Made by a program: the position numbers and the translations under genes
Assembly (NCBI RefSeq): GCF_947490415.1
Contig: NZ_CANLGX010000007.1
Coordinates: 1-64,000, forward strand
DNA length: 64,000 nucleotides
Reading direction: 5' to 3'
DNA from: an uncultured Eudoraea sp.
GTDB lineage: Bacteria > Bacteroidota > Bacteroidia > Flavobacteriales > Flavobacteriaceae
Shown: one piece after another, positions 41,415-51,315 of the stretch
Position numbering within the stretch: position 1 is the first letter of the stretch
Layout of the letters: each line of letters starts with the position of its first letter
The notes under the pieces: model-generated
What the model saw: only the letters and a program-made list of their open reading frames with translations
What the model was told of the DNA's origin: nothing
Database searches by the model: none

Positions 41415-42587
41415 ATGAAAAACCATATACACTCCCAAGAAAGAAAAAAATTAATACGCACAGCTGCCATACCGGGTTCATTGCAACACTTACTGAAGGG
41501 ACAGCTACGATTTCTTAATCAATATTACGAGGTCGTTGGCGTAGCCTCCCCTGGCAAGCCATTACAACTCTTAGAGAAGAATGAGGGTATCCGTACAGTA
41601 CCGGTCAATATTGAACGTGCTATTAGTCCGTTTAAAGATGTGGTATCACTCTATAAGTTGTATCTGCTCTTTAGAAAGGAGAAACCATTTATGGTGCATT
41701 CCATTACGCCTAAGGCCGGACTTTTATCTATGGTTGCGGCCTATTATGCCAGGGTACCCAAGCGTGTACACACCTTTACAGGGCTGTTATTTCCAACGCA
41801 AAAGGGTTTTATGAAAAAGTTGTTGCTTTTTTTGGATAAGGTTATTTGCTACTGTGCCACCCATGTTTACCCAGAGGGAAATGGTGTTAAAAATGACCTT
41901 GTGAACTATAAGGTAACTAAAAAACCATTAAAAGTTATAGCAAATGGGAATGTAAATGGTGTAAACCTGCAGTATTTTAATCCTGATCTATTTAATCTGG
42001 AAAAAACGTTGTCTATTCGACAAAAATATCAGTTAAGCGATTCGAATTTTGTTTTTGTATATGTAGGCAGATTTGTCAACGATAAGGGGATCAACGAATT
42101 GGTGAATGCCTTTTGCAGTTTAACGATGACAAATAAAAACGTCAAGTTGCTATTAGTAGGAGGTTTTCGAGGTGAGTCCGATCTTTTACCCAAACAAACA
42201 TTGGACAAAATAACTACTCACGAACAAATTATAACTGTTGGCCACCAAACAGACATCAGACCCTTTTTAATGGTAGCAAATGCCTTTGTTTTACCAAGTT
42301 ATCGGGAAGGTTTTCCCAATGTGGTCCTAGAAGCAGGGGCCATGGGATTACCTTCTATAGTTACTAATATCAACGGTAGCAATGAAATCATTACCCATGG
42401 AGAAAACGGTGTGATCATACCTTCTAAGGATGAAGATGCATTATTGCAAGCAATGTCGACCTTCGTAACAGATCGTAAGCTGGTCAACACATTGGCCCAT
42501 AATGCCAGACCAATGATAGCATCAAGATTCGAAAGAAACTATGTGTGGAAAGCAGTTTTGGAAGAATATATGCGGATAGAAGCTTAA
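41415..42587 (+). CDS. Glycosyltransferase family 4 (ATG 41415 preferred over the track start at 41334)
   Basis: MKNHIHSQERKKLIRTAAIPGSLQHLLKGQLRFLNQYYEVVGVASPG; VFVYVGRFVNDKGINELVNAF; FVLPSYREGFPNVVLEAGAMGLPSIVTNINGSNEII. Confidence 0.9.
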   Translation: MKNHIHSQERKKLIRTAAIPGSLQHLLKGQLRFLNQYYEVVGVASPGKPLQLLEKNEGIRTVPVNIERAISPFKDVVSLYKLYLLFRKEKPFMVHSITPKAGLLSMVAAYYARVPKRVHTFTGLLFPTQKGFMKKLLLFLDKVICYCATHVYPEGNGVKNDLVNYKVTKKPLKVIANGNVNGVNLQYFNPDLFNLEKTLSIRQKYQLSDSNFVFVYVGRFVNDKGINELVNAFCSLTMTNKNVKLLLVGGFRGESDLLPKQTLDKITTHEQIITVGHQTDIRPFLMVANAFVLPSYREGFPNVVLEAGAMGLPSIVTNINGSNEIITHGENGVIIPSKDEDALLQAMSTFVTDRKLVNTLAHNARPMIASRFERNYVWKAVLEEYMRIEA

Positions 42588-43065
42588 TTATTGAAAATGC
42601 CAATTGCTCTATGCAAGTCCAATTAGGCATTTACAGCCCCGACGATGAGAACGCTCGCCTGGTTTATGATTTAATTGGATAAATGCTTTTTTTAAATAGT
42701 TGGTCTTTCAAGCAGAAAAATGACTAAGTATTAGTATAAATAAATATTTTGTGAACCATAAAAAACAAAGAAGAGCTCCCTATTAAAACAAGACTGATTT
42801 CTATTTTAAAGGAATATCAAACATTGGAAAACTCATAGAGAGCAATCTGGTTCATGCAAATAAGTTGCCGTTTAGCTATTATTCATATTTGGTTCATCCA
42901 AATAAAATGCCTTTTGGCTAATATTTATATTTGGTTCGGGCGGAATAGGTGTTTTTAGTATTTCTTTGCAATGTAATTGGTAATTATCATGGGTAGCACG
43001 ACACAACTTAGAAGCGAAAGTGTCAAAATGGAAGTTTAAGAAAAATCTGGTAAAAAAAGTTCAAA

Positions 43066-43671
43066 ATGTATAAAAGGTTTTTTAAAAGAATACTAGATTT
43101 TTTGGCATCATTATTAGCTTTGCTCCTATTATCACCGGTCATCATCATATTGATCATATTGCTGATGTTTGCCAATAATGGAAAACCATTTTTCTTTCAA
43201 AAAAGACCCGGGAAAGATGAGAAATTATTCAACATTATCAAGTTCAAGACCATGAAAGATCCAAAAGACAAGGATGGTGAATTGCTTGACCAGGCACAAC
43301 GTATTACGAAAGTCGGCGGATTTGTTCGAAAAACCTCTTTAGATGAACTACTACAGTTGATCAATGTTTTAAAAGGAGATATGTCAATCGTGGGACCCAG
43401 ACCACTATTGATTCAATACCTTCCTTTATACAATAAAGAACAGGCCAGGAGGCATTTGGTCAAGCCGGGTATCACTGGCTGGGCCCAGGTAAATGGGCGT
43501 AATAATTTATCACATGAAGATAAATTTGCCCTTGATGTGTGGTATGTTGATCATTTAAGTTTCAGCACCGATTTAAAAATCTTGTTGAAAACCATTCAAA
43601 AAGTATTCAATCGAAAGGATATTTCCTCCATTGAGCAAGATTCGTTTATTCCATGGGAAGGAAACACCTGA
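43066..43671 (+). CDS. Undecaprenyl-phosphate sugar phosphotransferase (PglC/WcaJ-type), copy 1
   Basis: FKRILDFLASLLALLLLSPVIIILIILLMFANNGKPFFFQKRPGKDEKLFNIIKFKTM; DELLQLINVLKGDMSIVGPRPLL; KPGITGWAQVNGRN. Confidence 0.95.
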   Translation: MYKRFFKRILDFLASLLALLLLSPVIIILIILLMFANNGKPFFFQKRPGKDEKLFNIIKFKTMKDPKDKDGELLDQAQRITKVGGFVRKTSLDELLQLINVLKGDMSIVGPRPLLIQYLPLYNKEQARRHLVKPGITGWAQVNGRNNLSHEDKFALDVWYVDHLSFSTDLKILLKTIQKVFNRKDISSIEQDSFIPWEGNT

Positions 43672-43680
43672 ATAAAGCAT

Positions 43681-43754
43681 AGTTTAAGTATTGACAAAGG
43701 CCTCTAATTGTCAATTTTGATTAAAGAACAATGGGCTCATTAACGATGGTTTAT
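43681..43754 (+). repeat. Spacer repeat downstream of sugar transferase, copy R1
   Basis: AGTATTGACAAAGGCCTCTAATTGTCAATTTTGATTAAAGAACAATGGGCTCATTAACGATGGTTTA; near-identical copies near 48930 and 51937. Confidence 0.9.
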
Positions 43755-44146
43755 AGGTTTTAAGGCATTATTATGAAACAAACCAGCTAGCCCCCATATT
43801 TTTTAAATTATTACTATTTTTGGGAGATGCTCAGTTGGGTGGAGTACAGCCAATGCCATAATGGATACAAAATTTGTAGAAGGATGATTGATGGGTTTGA
43901 AGATTCCAATAATATATGTACATATACTTTTGAAAAGTATAAATACCGGATTCTAAAGCTACATTAAAGCACAAACTTTCGGACGACGGTTATAATTGAT
44001 GATAATAGTAGGAAGTATTTTAAAAACCCTAAAACCTAAATCAATTCAATGTAAGACTTCTCTTTTTCTTACCTTTTATTAATTCTATCAATAAAAATTA
44101 GTTATTATTCAATCTTGCCTACAGTAAAGATAATTTAATTATTCAT

Positions 44147-44821
44147 TCAAATTACTCGGACTTCATCAAATGAAGATATTAATACATGAGGATTAAATAA
44201 TTTGTTCTGAAATAAGTAAGCATTATGGTGAATGTTCAACCCGTTATCCATCAAACCAATGGTCTTCCATCCAAGCTTATTTGGGGTAATAAAATCTTTC
44301 TCGACATTATCGGCTACATAATAATAATTGCCCAGCACAATCATTTCTTCAATAATTCTAAAGTTCTTATCGTTAGGTTTCTCTGAACCTATTTCCTCAG
44401 AAACTACTATTTTATCTATCATAGACAACAAACCTAAAGCTTTTATCTTCTGCATTTGCGTTGTTTTGCGTCCATCAGTTATAATTCCTATTTTTCCGTT
44501 CTGTTCCTTTATTTTTTTAAATACTTCCTTAACTCCCTTAAAAGGATGTATTGTAGGCACATGCTCCCGATACTGTTGTATCAATTCCTCTTTTGACAGG
44601 TCATAACTCGCGGAAATGATTTTAAAAACATCCATTCCACTTCTATAAAGCGAAAACAAATAAACAAAAAGTGGTTTCCAGTCCCTAGGTTCTAGATTTT
44701 TGGAAATCTCTACATAGGCTGATTTTAAAAAATCAAGTTCATTGTATAGGGTATCGTCCAAATCAAAGGCCACCACAGTATTTTCATTAACTCTGATGTC
44801 CACGTACCAATATTTCATCAC
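44147..44821 (-). CDS. HAD-family hydrolase
   Basis: VVAFDLDDTLYNELDFLKSAYVEI; IGIITDGRKTTQMQKIKALG; SEKPNDKNF. Confidence 0.85.
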   Translation of the reverse strand: MMKYWYVDIRVNENTVVAFDLDDTLYNELDFLKSAYVEISKNLEPRDWKPLFVYLFSLYRSGMDVFKIISASYDLSKEELIQQYREHVPTIHPFKGVKEVFKKIKEQNGKIGIITDGRKTTQMQKIKALGLLSMIDKIVVSEEIGSEKPNDKNFRIIEEMIVLGNYYYVADNVEKDFITPNKLGWKTIGLMDNGLNIHHNAYLFQNKLFNPHVLISSFDEVRVI

Positions 44822-45758
44822 AGTAACGTAACATCATCAAGTTCTCTTCCCAACATTCGAAGTTTTCAACGATCTTTTTTCCAAAAACATACTCTTCTAT
44901 TATCCATTTTGGGTAATTGGCTCCTGCCAAATAAGTTAAGGGAAAACCACCTCCAAATCTAGGGTTTATCTCTATCCCATATATCTTCTCATTATTAGTC
45001 ATGCACTTAAAAATCTGTACGGTTAAACATCCTCTGGCGCCCTCTATTTTTTTCAACCGTTCAATTAAATAGGGTACTAGTTTATCAGATACGGTTACAG
45101 CTTTGTTTACCTCACCCGCCCTCACGAAAACTCTTTTTCTGGGTACTACACATTTAAGCAAATTATCCCGCCCATAGTATAGGTCGCAGGTAAACTCATC
45201 AAAGGTTTCATGATCTAAATATTCAAGAAACATTAGCTTTTCATTTTCAAAATGAGTGAAGTTAAGTTCTTGTTTTGAACGTATGATGTAAGTGTCAACA
45301 CTATTACTTCCGTTATATGGTTTTATAAAAAGGGGGAATTCGTAATTATCCTTGGTATACTCTTTCGCAACGCGAATATTTTTTGAGAGAAAAAAAGTTT
45401 GTGTATTTCTTTTGTCTCTACACTTATTAATAAATTCAATTGAGGAAACCACTATTTGAATATTGTATTCCTCAAATTTGATTCGGTTAAGTGCAAGCAA
45501 ACTTAATTCATTATCTATAGTTGGGATAATCAACGAAATTTTATTTTTTAAACAAACTTGTAAAAGGCATTCTAAATAATTGTCATCATTTATCATTGGA
45601 AGTTTAAAGGAAGCATCGGCCACATTACAAGCTGCGGAAGCAGTCGGATTGGCATCTGCCGCAAAAACCTTTCCATTAGGAACCAATAGTTTTAATTCTG
45701 TCTGGAACGCTCTTACCAATGAAACACGTCGCCCTGCTGATGTTATCAATATATGCAT
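44787..45758 (-). CDS. ATP-grasp domain protein (carbamoyl-phosphate-synthase-like)
   Basis: MHILITSAGRRVSLVRAFQTEL; LFIKPYNGSNSVDTYII; YGIEINPRFGGGFPLTYLAGANYP; overlaps the HAD gene by 35 bp. Confidence 0.83.
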   Translation of the reverse strand: MHILITSAGRRVSLVRAFQTELKLLVPNGKVFAADANPTASAACNVADASFKLPMINDDNYLECLLQVCLKNKISLIIPTIDNELSLLALNRIKFEEYNIQIVVSSIEFINKCRDKRNTQTFFLSKNIRVAKEYTKDNYEFPLFIKPYNGSNSVDTYIIRSKQELNFTHFENEKLMFLEYLDHETFDEFTCDLYYGRDNLLKCVVPRKRVFVRAGEVNKAVTVSDKLVPYLIERLKKIEGARGCLTVQIFKCMTNNEKIYGIEINPRFGGGFPLTYLAGANYPKWIIEEYVFGKKIVENFECWEENLMMLRYCDEILVRGHQS

Positions 45759-46010
45759 AAAAATAAAAATAACTAATCTTGAGGGTTTTTCGGCATAACT
45801 AGCTAATAAATTGGCATAGGATTAAGAAAAAGTCAGGTTTTTGAAGTATTGTTTAAATCTATTTGCTATTTAATATGTTTGTAATGAATATCTTTCAGTC
45901 CATGTGGAGAGAGAATTAAATATTCATATTGAATTTGTGAAATGGAATATTTAAATCAAGACATTTTCCAAGGCGACAGTTATTTAAATTAAGACTAAAA
46001 AATCGACAAC

Positions 46011-48044
46011 GTGATAAAACAAATTGAAAGTAACCCAAACGTTAAAGTTATATTTTCTGATTTTTTTGATACTTTGATACATAGGCGGGTACATCCTAAT
46101 TACGTATTCCGGATATGGGCAAAGTTCATGATAAGGGAACTAGGGCTGTATGTTGATGTGGACAGTCTTTACCAAATAAGACTAAGTGCCGTAAAGTTTC
46201 TATGCAAAAAAAAAGATGTCAGTAACGTAGAAATCCCCCACGAATGCTTAATAAAAGAGGTGTATAAAAGATTGTTAAACAGTGAAAAAATATCTGATAT
46301 TTCTTACGATACATTCAGTAACTATTTTATTGAGGCCGATTATGGATCAGAAGTTCACACTCAATTTGTTAATAAGGATTTACTAAAAAAACTAACTCTA
46401 GCTAAAAGTAAAGGCTATGGTCTATATTTAATTTCTGATATCCATCTTTCCTTGGGCATAATGCAAAGAATATTGGCCTTCCATGGGCTTGATCAACTAT
46501 TTGATGGCATTTATATATCCTCTTCTTTAGGTAAAAGTAAGCAAAGTGGAAATATTTACGAATTTGTTTTGAAAGATACAAACTCTAGTTCTTTAGAAAC
46601 GGTGATGATTGGAGACAATAAACGAAATGATTACATTAAGGCTAAAGAAAATGGATTGCACGCAATTCACTTAAAACATTTGAAGCATAAGTTTAGGAAT
46701 AAACTAAATTTATTTGGAAATGATCAAAAAAAATTTAATTCAATATGTAAAAGTAAAGAGGTTAAATGTAGAAGAAGTGATTACTTATTTAGTGAGTATA
46801 TCATTCATTATTATTTTTTTATAGAAAGACTTTATATAGAGTCAAAGAAAAAAAATATTAAAAACCTATATTTTTTGGCTAGAGAAGGTTTATTTCTTAA
46901 AGAGCTTTTTGATTATTATCAGGAAGCCAATGGTCTTAATAAAACAGATTTTATTACTACCCATTACCTTAAAGTTTCTAGGCATTCAGCAATGCTAATA
47001 TCCCTGAAGACTCTCGATAAAGAGAAATTTAAATCTATAAAAAATGAATATGGTGTAATGTCTTTACGACAATTTTTGGAATCTTTTCATTTTTCCAAAG
47101 AAGTCCTTAATAGTATTCTCGATGACATACCCTTCGAAGCAGATAAAGTCATTAAGGACTTTGTATCTTCAGAAGTAATGGAATATTTAAGAGTAAACGA
47201 GCATTTTACAAACCATTATAATCATAAAAGATTACAGCAAAGGCGAGCTTTTACCGAATATTTGGATTCCTTTGGTGTCGACTATAAAAATGAAGGTATA
47301 GTTTTGGTAGATGTAGGTTGGGGAGGGACTATGCAAGAAGGTATCAATCATTTTTTAAAACGTAAGGTTAATGTTCAGGGATATTATATTGGTCTTAGGT
47401 ATATCTACAACATAGAAAAGAAAACTAAGCGATTTGGGTTGAATTTTTCAGTTTATCCCAGTCAGGGGTTTTCCGATTACATTCTTTTAGCCAATAGTCA
47501 ACTTTATGAACAACTTTTGGCAGCACCGCATGGAAGCGCCATTAATTATACTTCGATTGAACAGGGATTTGTTTTAGAACATCACGAGGAAAATGAGAAA
47601 GCTGTATATGAAAACTTTATTTCTCCGATTCAAGACTTTATGTTCACTGAATTTAAAAGTTTTATCAAATGTCTTGCTCCCAACGTATACTCCCAAGATA
47701 TGGCTCAGTCTTATCTTACAGATATGGCATTACGTCTTGGTCTTTTGACATCAAAAAGAAAACTCAGATTTATTCATCAAATATCCAAAGGGTTTTATCA
47801 AAATGTCGGCAATAACAAGGTGGGTTTGGTATATAATCCAAAAGCAGTAGGTGTTTCTAAAAAAGAGCTTTTAAAATTATTCCTATGGTCACCGGAGAAA
47901 ATTTTCAGATACTTGGTCAAAATAAAACCTCTATTATATTCCAAGGGTAAATCTTGGTTAGGTTTACCCATTTGTCTTGTATATTATTATATACGCTTAA
48001 ACCGTTGGGTAAAAAGTAAACTTTTTAAGAATAATTTAATATAG
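46011..48044 (+). CDS. HAD-superfamily hydrolase-like protein (COG5610-type) with large C-terminal domain
   Basis: VIFSDFFDTLIHRRVHPNYVFRIWAKF; ETVMIGDNKRNDYIKAKENGLHAIHL; NLYFLAREGLFLKELFDYY; VLVDVGWGGTMQEGI. Confidence 0.75.
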   Translation: MIKQIESNPNVKVIFSDFFDTLIHRRVHPNYVFRIWAKFMIRELGLYVDVDSLYQIRLSAVKFLCKKKDVSNVEIPHECLIKEVYKRLLNSEKISDISYDTFSNYFIEADYGSEVHTQFVNKDLLKKLTLAKSKGYGLYLISDIHLSLGIMQRILAFHGLDQLFDGIYISSSLGKSKQSGNIYEFVLKDTNSSSLETVMIGDNKRNDYIKAKENGLHAIHLKHLKHKFRNKLNLFGNDQKKFNSICKSKEVKCRRSDYLFSEYIIHYYFFIERLYIESKKKNIKNLYFLAREGLFLKELFDYYQEANGLNKTDFITTHYLKVSRHSAMLISLKTLDKEKFKSIKNEYGVMSLRQFLESFHFSKEVLNSILDDIPFEADKVIKDFVSSEVMEYLRVNEHFTNHYNHKRLQQRRAFTEYLDSFGVDYKNEGIVLVDVGWGGTMQEGINHFLKRKVNVQGYYIGLRYIYNIEKKTKRFGLNFSVYPSQGFSDYILLANSQLYEQLLAAPHGSAINYTSIEQGFVLEHHEENEKAVYENFISPIQDFMFTEFKSFIKCLAPNVYSQDMAQSYLTDMALRLGLLTSKRKLRFIHQISKGFYQNVGNNKVGLVYNPKAVGVSKKELLKLFLWSPEKIFRYLVKIKPLLYSKGKSWLGLPICLVYYYIRLNRWVKSKLFKNNLI

Positions 48045-48134
48045 GACCTGAACAAGAGCTTAAAGTAATAGTTTATTAAGGTTGCCTTGCAACAAAAAAA
48101 GGGGACAACTAGATAAGAGCCATGCGGCTACTGT

Positions 48135-48660
48135 CTAATTATACTTTTCGGTTTCAAATTCTTCTACTCTTTCGTAACCCAAAGCGGAGTGTATTCTTCT
48201 TTTGTTATCCCATGTTTTTATACGGTGCAAGACCAACCGCTTTGCTTCTGATCTAAACCCACTCTATCTCTAAAACTTAAAGGCAGAATACGTTATTTCC
48301 TTGCCCAACAATTTCTTTTTCTGCTTATACTTTGTTTTACAAATTCTCCATGAATTTTTATGGTATTGGTAAATCTGTAACTGGCATCTTGAGATTCTCT
48401 ATTGGAATGGAATATGAGTTCTTTCGAATTGGTATTTAATTTAACAGCCCTATTCCAAGCTAGATCAATAATGTCTTTCGTACGGAGATTATCGCTCATT
48501 GAATATCCGAACATTTGTCGATTGAACAGATCTATGATTACCGTAAGATACTCAGCCTTGTTTGGTTTGTATAAATATGATATCGTGCACCTATACTTGA
48601 TTCCGCCTGGAGACTCTTAAGTTCTGGTTTAAAATATTTACCGCTATCTTTCATTTATGG
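48135..48660 (-). pseudogene. IS3-family transposase orfB remnant
   Basis: Minus-strand fragments VIIDLFNRQMFGYSMSDNLRTKDIIDLAWNRAVKLNTNSKELIFHSNRESQDASYRFTNTIK, VKQSISRKRNCW, KTWDNKRRIHSALGYERVEEFE with frame breaks. Confidence 0.87.
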
Positions 48661-48783
48661 GTGGAGTTTGTAGTAAACCTGAATTTATGTTTTCTTTGGA
48701 CAAATAGGCTATTAGTCTTCATTATCCGGGAAACTCTGGGCCTTGAAACACAATACCCTTTTTCGACAGGTTCACTATGATTC

Positions 48784-48910
48784 GTTGATTATTAAAGTTT
48801 CAGTACCGGTTTAAAAATCTTGCTGAAAACCATTCAAAAAGTATTCTAGTGAGACGGCGTTTACTCAAGTTAGCAAGATGCAGATGTGTTTGGCCAGTGG
48901 AAAGCAACTA
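48784..48910 (+). pseudogene. C-terminal remnant of a third sugar-transferase copy
   Basis: GTTTCAGTACCGGTTTAAAAATCTTGCTGAAAACCATTCAAAAAGTATTCTAG matches the 3' part of the sugar transferase genes ending at 43671 and 51921. Confidence 0.85.
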
Positions 48911-48936
48911 CATAAATAAAGTATTTTTAAGTATTA

Positions 48937-49559
48937 ACAAAGGCCTCTAATTGTCAATTTTGATTAAAGAACAATCGGCTCATTAACGATGGTTTAAGGG
49001 ATATTAACCGAAATATTACGATGCAACCCAACTTAACCCGGATATTTGTTCTGTTAGTACTATTGTTCATATCTATTTAATAGGATATAATAGACAGGGA
49101 AGTGATAAAATTCAGATTTATTATTTTTGTGACCAAATCTTATCAAAACTTAGATCGATTATATGTATGATAGAAATCATAAAGGATAAAGAAGTTTGGG
49201 ACACTCTTGTGAAAAAATGTGATTTCGCAGACTTTTACCATACCTACGACTATCATCACACGGCTAAGGCTAAAGATGAAGAACCAGTTTTGATTCATTA
49301 TAAAGAGAATGACAAAACAATAGTTTTGCCACTGCTTTTCAGAAACATTCAATACTCCTTATATAAAGATGCGACGTCGGTTTATGGGTACCCTGGGCCA
49401 ATTACCAAAAACATAACTTCTGATTTTAACTTCAGTGTATTTCAAAAAGAAATACATCAGTTATTTCGGGAACAAAATATTATTTCTGTCTTTTCCAGGT
49501 TAAACTCATTTATACCTTACCAAGAAAGCTGTTTGCTCGGCCTGGGCCAGACGGAAACG
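48937..49559 (+). repeat. ~620-bp direct repeat, copy A (pairs with 51944..52566, offset 3007 bp)
   Basis: By eye nearly identical through spacer and first ~130 codons of the downstream ORF; only isolated mismatches seen (e.g. AAAGAACAA/AAAGGACAA, GAACCAGTT/GAACCGGTT). Confidence 0.95.
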
Positions 49560-50261
49560 CTAGGGAGAGTTGTATATATCGACTTAACTAAAACACTGGA
49601 TGAGCAATGGGCGGCTTACAGTAAAAGGCTACGGACATATATAAATAAGTCGAGAACCATATACACTATTAAGAAAGCTAATGAACCAGCTGATCTTGAG
49701 GCATTCATTGCATTATATTATGAAAATATGAGGCGGGTAAATGCAAACAAGGAGTATTTCTATGATAAAAAGTATTTTCTTGATTTAATAAATAATAATG
49801 ATTGCGAAACTGAACTGTTATTGGCCATCAATAAAGAAACAGCTGAGGTGGCCGGAGGGGCCATCTTCACAAAAAAAAATACATTTGTGCAATATCACCT
49901 TGCTGGAACCGGTGAAAGATATCTGGATTTAAATCCTGTTAAACTGTTAATAGATGAAATGCGGATTAGAGGAACCCGGGAAAACTTCAAATATTTTAAT
50001 CTTGGTGGTGGTGTTGGTAGTCTGGAAGATTCATTATTCTACTTCAAATCGGGATTTTCAAAAGATTCAATACTCTTCAAAGTCTGGAAATATATGGTGA
50101 ATCCTATTATCTACGAAGACTTGGTTCAAGAGAGAAAGGATATTCAACATTCCGATGAAACATTGCAATACTTTCCCCGTTATCGTAATAACGAACAATT
50201 TAACTTTGGTATAAATGAGAAACAACCTATTTATTTCAAACACCTTCATACAAAAGAATAA
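49167..50261 (+). CDS. FemAB/GNAT-like acyltransferase (Acetyltransf_6 type), copy A
   Basis: RLRTYINKSRTIYTIKKAN; LYYENMRRVNANKEYFYDKKYFLDLI; EVAGGAIFTKKNTFVQYHLAGT; FNLGGGVGSLEDSLFYFKSGFS. Confidence 0.82.
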   Translation: MIEIIKDKEVWDTLVKKCDFADFYHTYDYHHTAKAKDEEPVLIHYKENDKTIVLPLLFRNIQYSLYKDATSVYGYPGPITKNITSDFNFSVFQKEIHQLFREQNIISVFSRLNSFIPYQESCLLGLGQTETLGRVVYIDLTKTLDEQWAAYSKRLRTYINKSRTIYTIKKANEPADLEAFIALYYENMRRVNANKEYFYDKKYFLDLINNNDCETELLLAINKETAEVAGGAIFTKKNTFVQYHLAGTGERYLDLNPVKLLIDEMRIRGTRENFKYFNLGGGVGSLEDSLFYFKSGFSKDSILFKVWKYMVNPIIYEDLVQERKDIQHSDETLQYFPRYRNNEQFNFGINEKQPIYFKHLHTKE

Positions 50262-51046
50262 TGAGTAAAGCGAATTTTCACCATGTCCATCTAAATGTAA
50301 CGGATCTGGATACGGCGATTGCCTACTATCAAAAATATTTTGGTGCTAAAAAGGTGAAGTACCGTGGCAAGACGGATGCTCTATTTACTGAGAAATCCTT
50401 TTTGTTACTCGATCAGGTCGAAGAATCCCCTAAAACCCACATTGGTTCCAGCCTATGGCATATTGGCTGGTCGGGAGTGGATGGTCATTCTGAGTTTGAC
50501 TGGCGAGTTAAGGAAGGGATTGAGGTACATACTCCCATTAACCCACTTGGCGATAGTCATTGGATGTACTTTTTTGGCCCGAACAAAGAGGTTGTTGAGG
50601 TCTTTACCGGAAACAAAAACCATACTTTTGAGCACATTCACCTATTGGCTTCAAATGTTGATGAGACCATGGATTGGTTCAAATTGCACCTTGGCTTGAC
50701 TCCGGTAAATGAAAGTGCACAACCATGGGGCAACGGTTTATTTAAATGGAACATGCTACACGTAGACAATATAAATATCATGGTGAATGGCAGACCGGTT
50801 GAAGAAAGATCCTGGTTTCCTGAAAAATTCAAGCCTACAGATGGAACCGCATTTGATCATATCGGATTTTCCTTTGAAAATATCGAACCTATCTTTGAAC
50901 AAATGAAATCTGCAGAGGTGAAAATTGTACAGGGTATTAGAATTGATCCTGTTCATGGCCTAAAAAGTTTTTTTGTCCGAGGACCTGATTATTTGCTTAT
51001 TGAAATAGTAGAGGAAAAACCAATCCCAGAGGGTATTTGGCTTTAA
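50261..51046 (+). CDS. VOC-superfamily (glyoxalase/dioxygenase fold) protein with two VOC-like halves
   Basis: FHHVHLNVTDLDTAIAYYQKYFGAKKVKYRGKTDALFTEKSFLLLD; FEHIHLLASNVDETMDWFKLHLGLTP; FDHIGFSFENIEPIFEQMKS. Confidence 0.85.
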   Translation: MSKANFHHVHLNVTDLDTAIAYYQKYFGAKKVKYRGKTDALFTEKSFLLLDQVEESPKTHIGSSLWHIGWSGVDGHSEFDWRVKEGIEVHTPINPLGDSHWMYFFGPNKEVVEVFTGNKNHTFEHIHLLASNVDETMDWFKLHLGLTPVNESAQPWGNGLFKWNMLHVDNINIMVNGRPVEERSWFPEKFKPTDGTAFDHIGFSFENIEPIFEQMKSAEVKIVQGIRIDPVHGLKSFFVRGPDYLLIEIVEEKPIPEGIWL

Positions 51047-51315
51047 TTCTAAATTATAATTGAGGAACGATACAATCACAAAATCACTTGCATGCTATTT
51101 TAAAAGAATATCGATTATTGGAAACTAAAAAGAGTGGAATTTCATTCATCTAAATAAATTACGGTTTAGCTAATATTTGACATGGTTAGGCAAGAAAAAA
51201 TTTTATTATTGCATTACTTTGCCTTATAAAAGATTGATTTTCTAAGGCTTCAGGTTTCTAATAAGATATTGCTATGGTGCAATAAAAGAGGTAATACTTA
51301 AACAAATTTAACACA

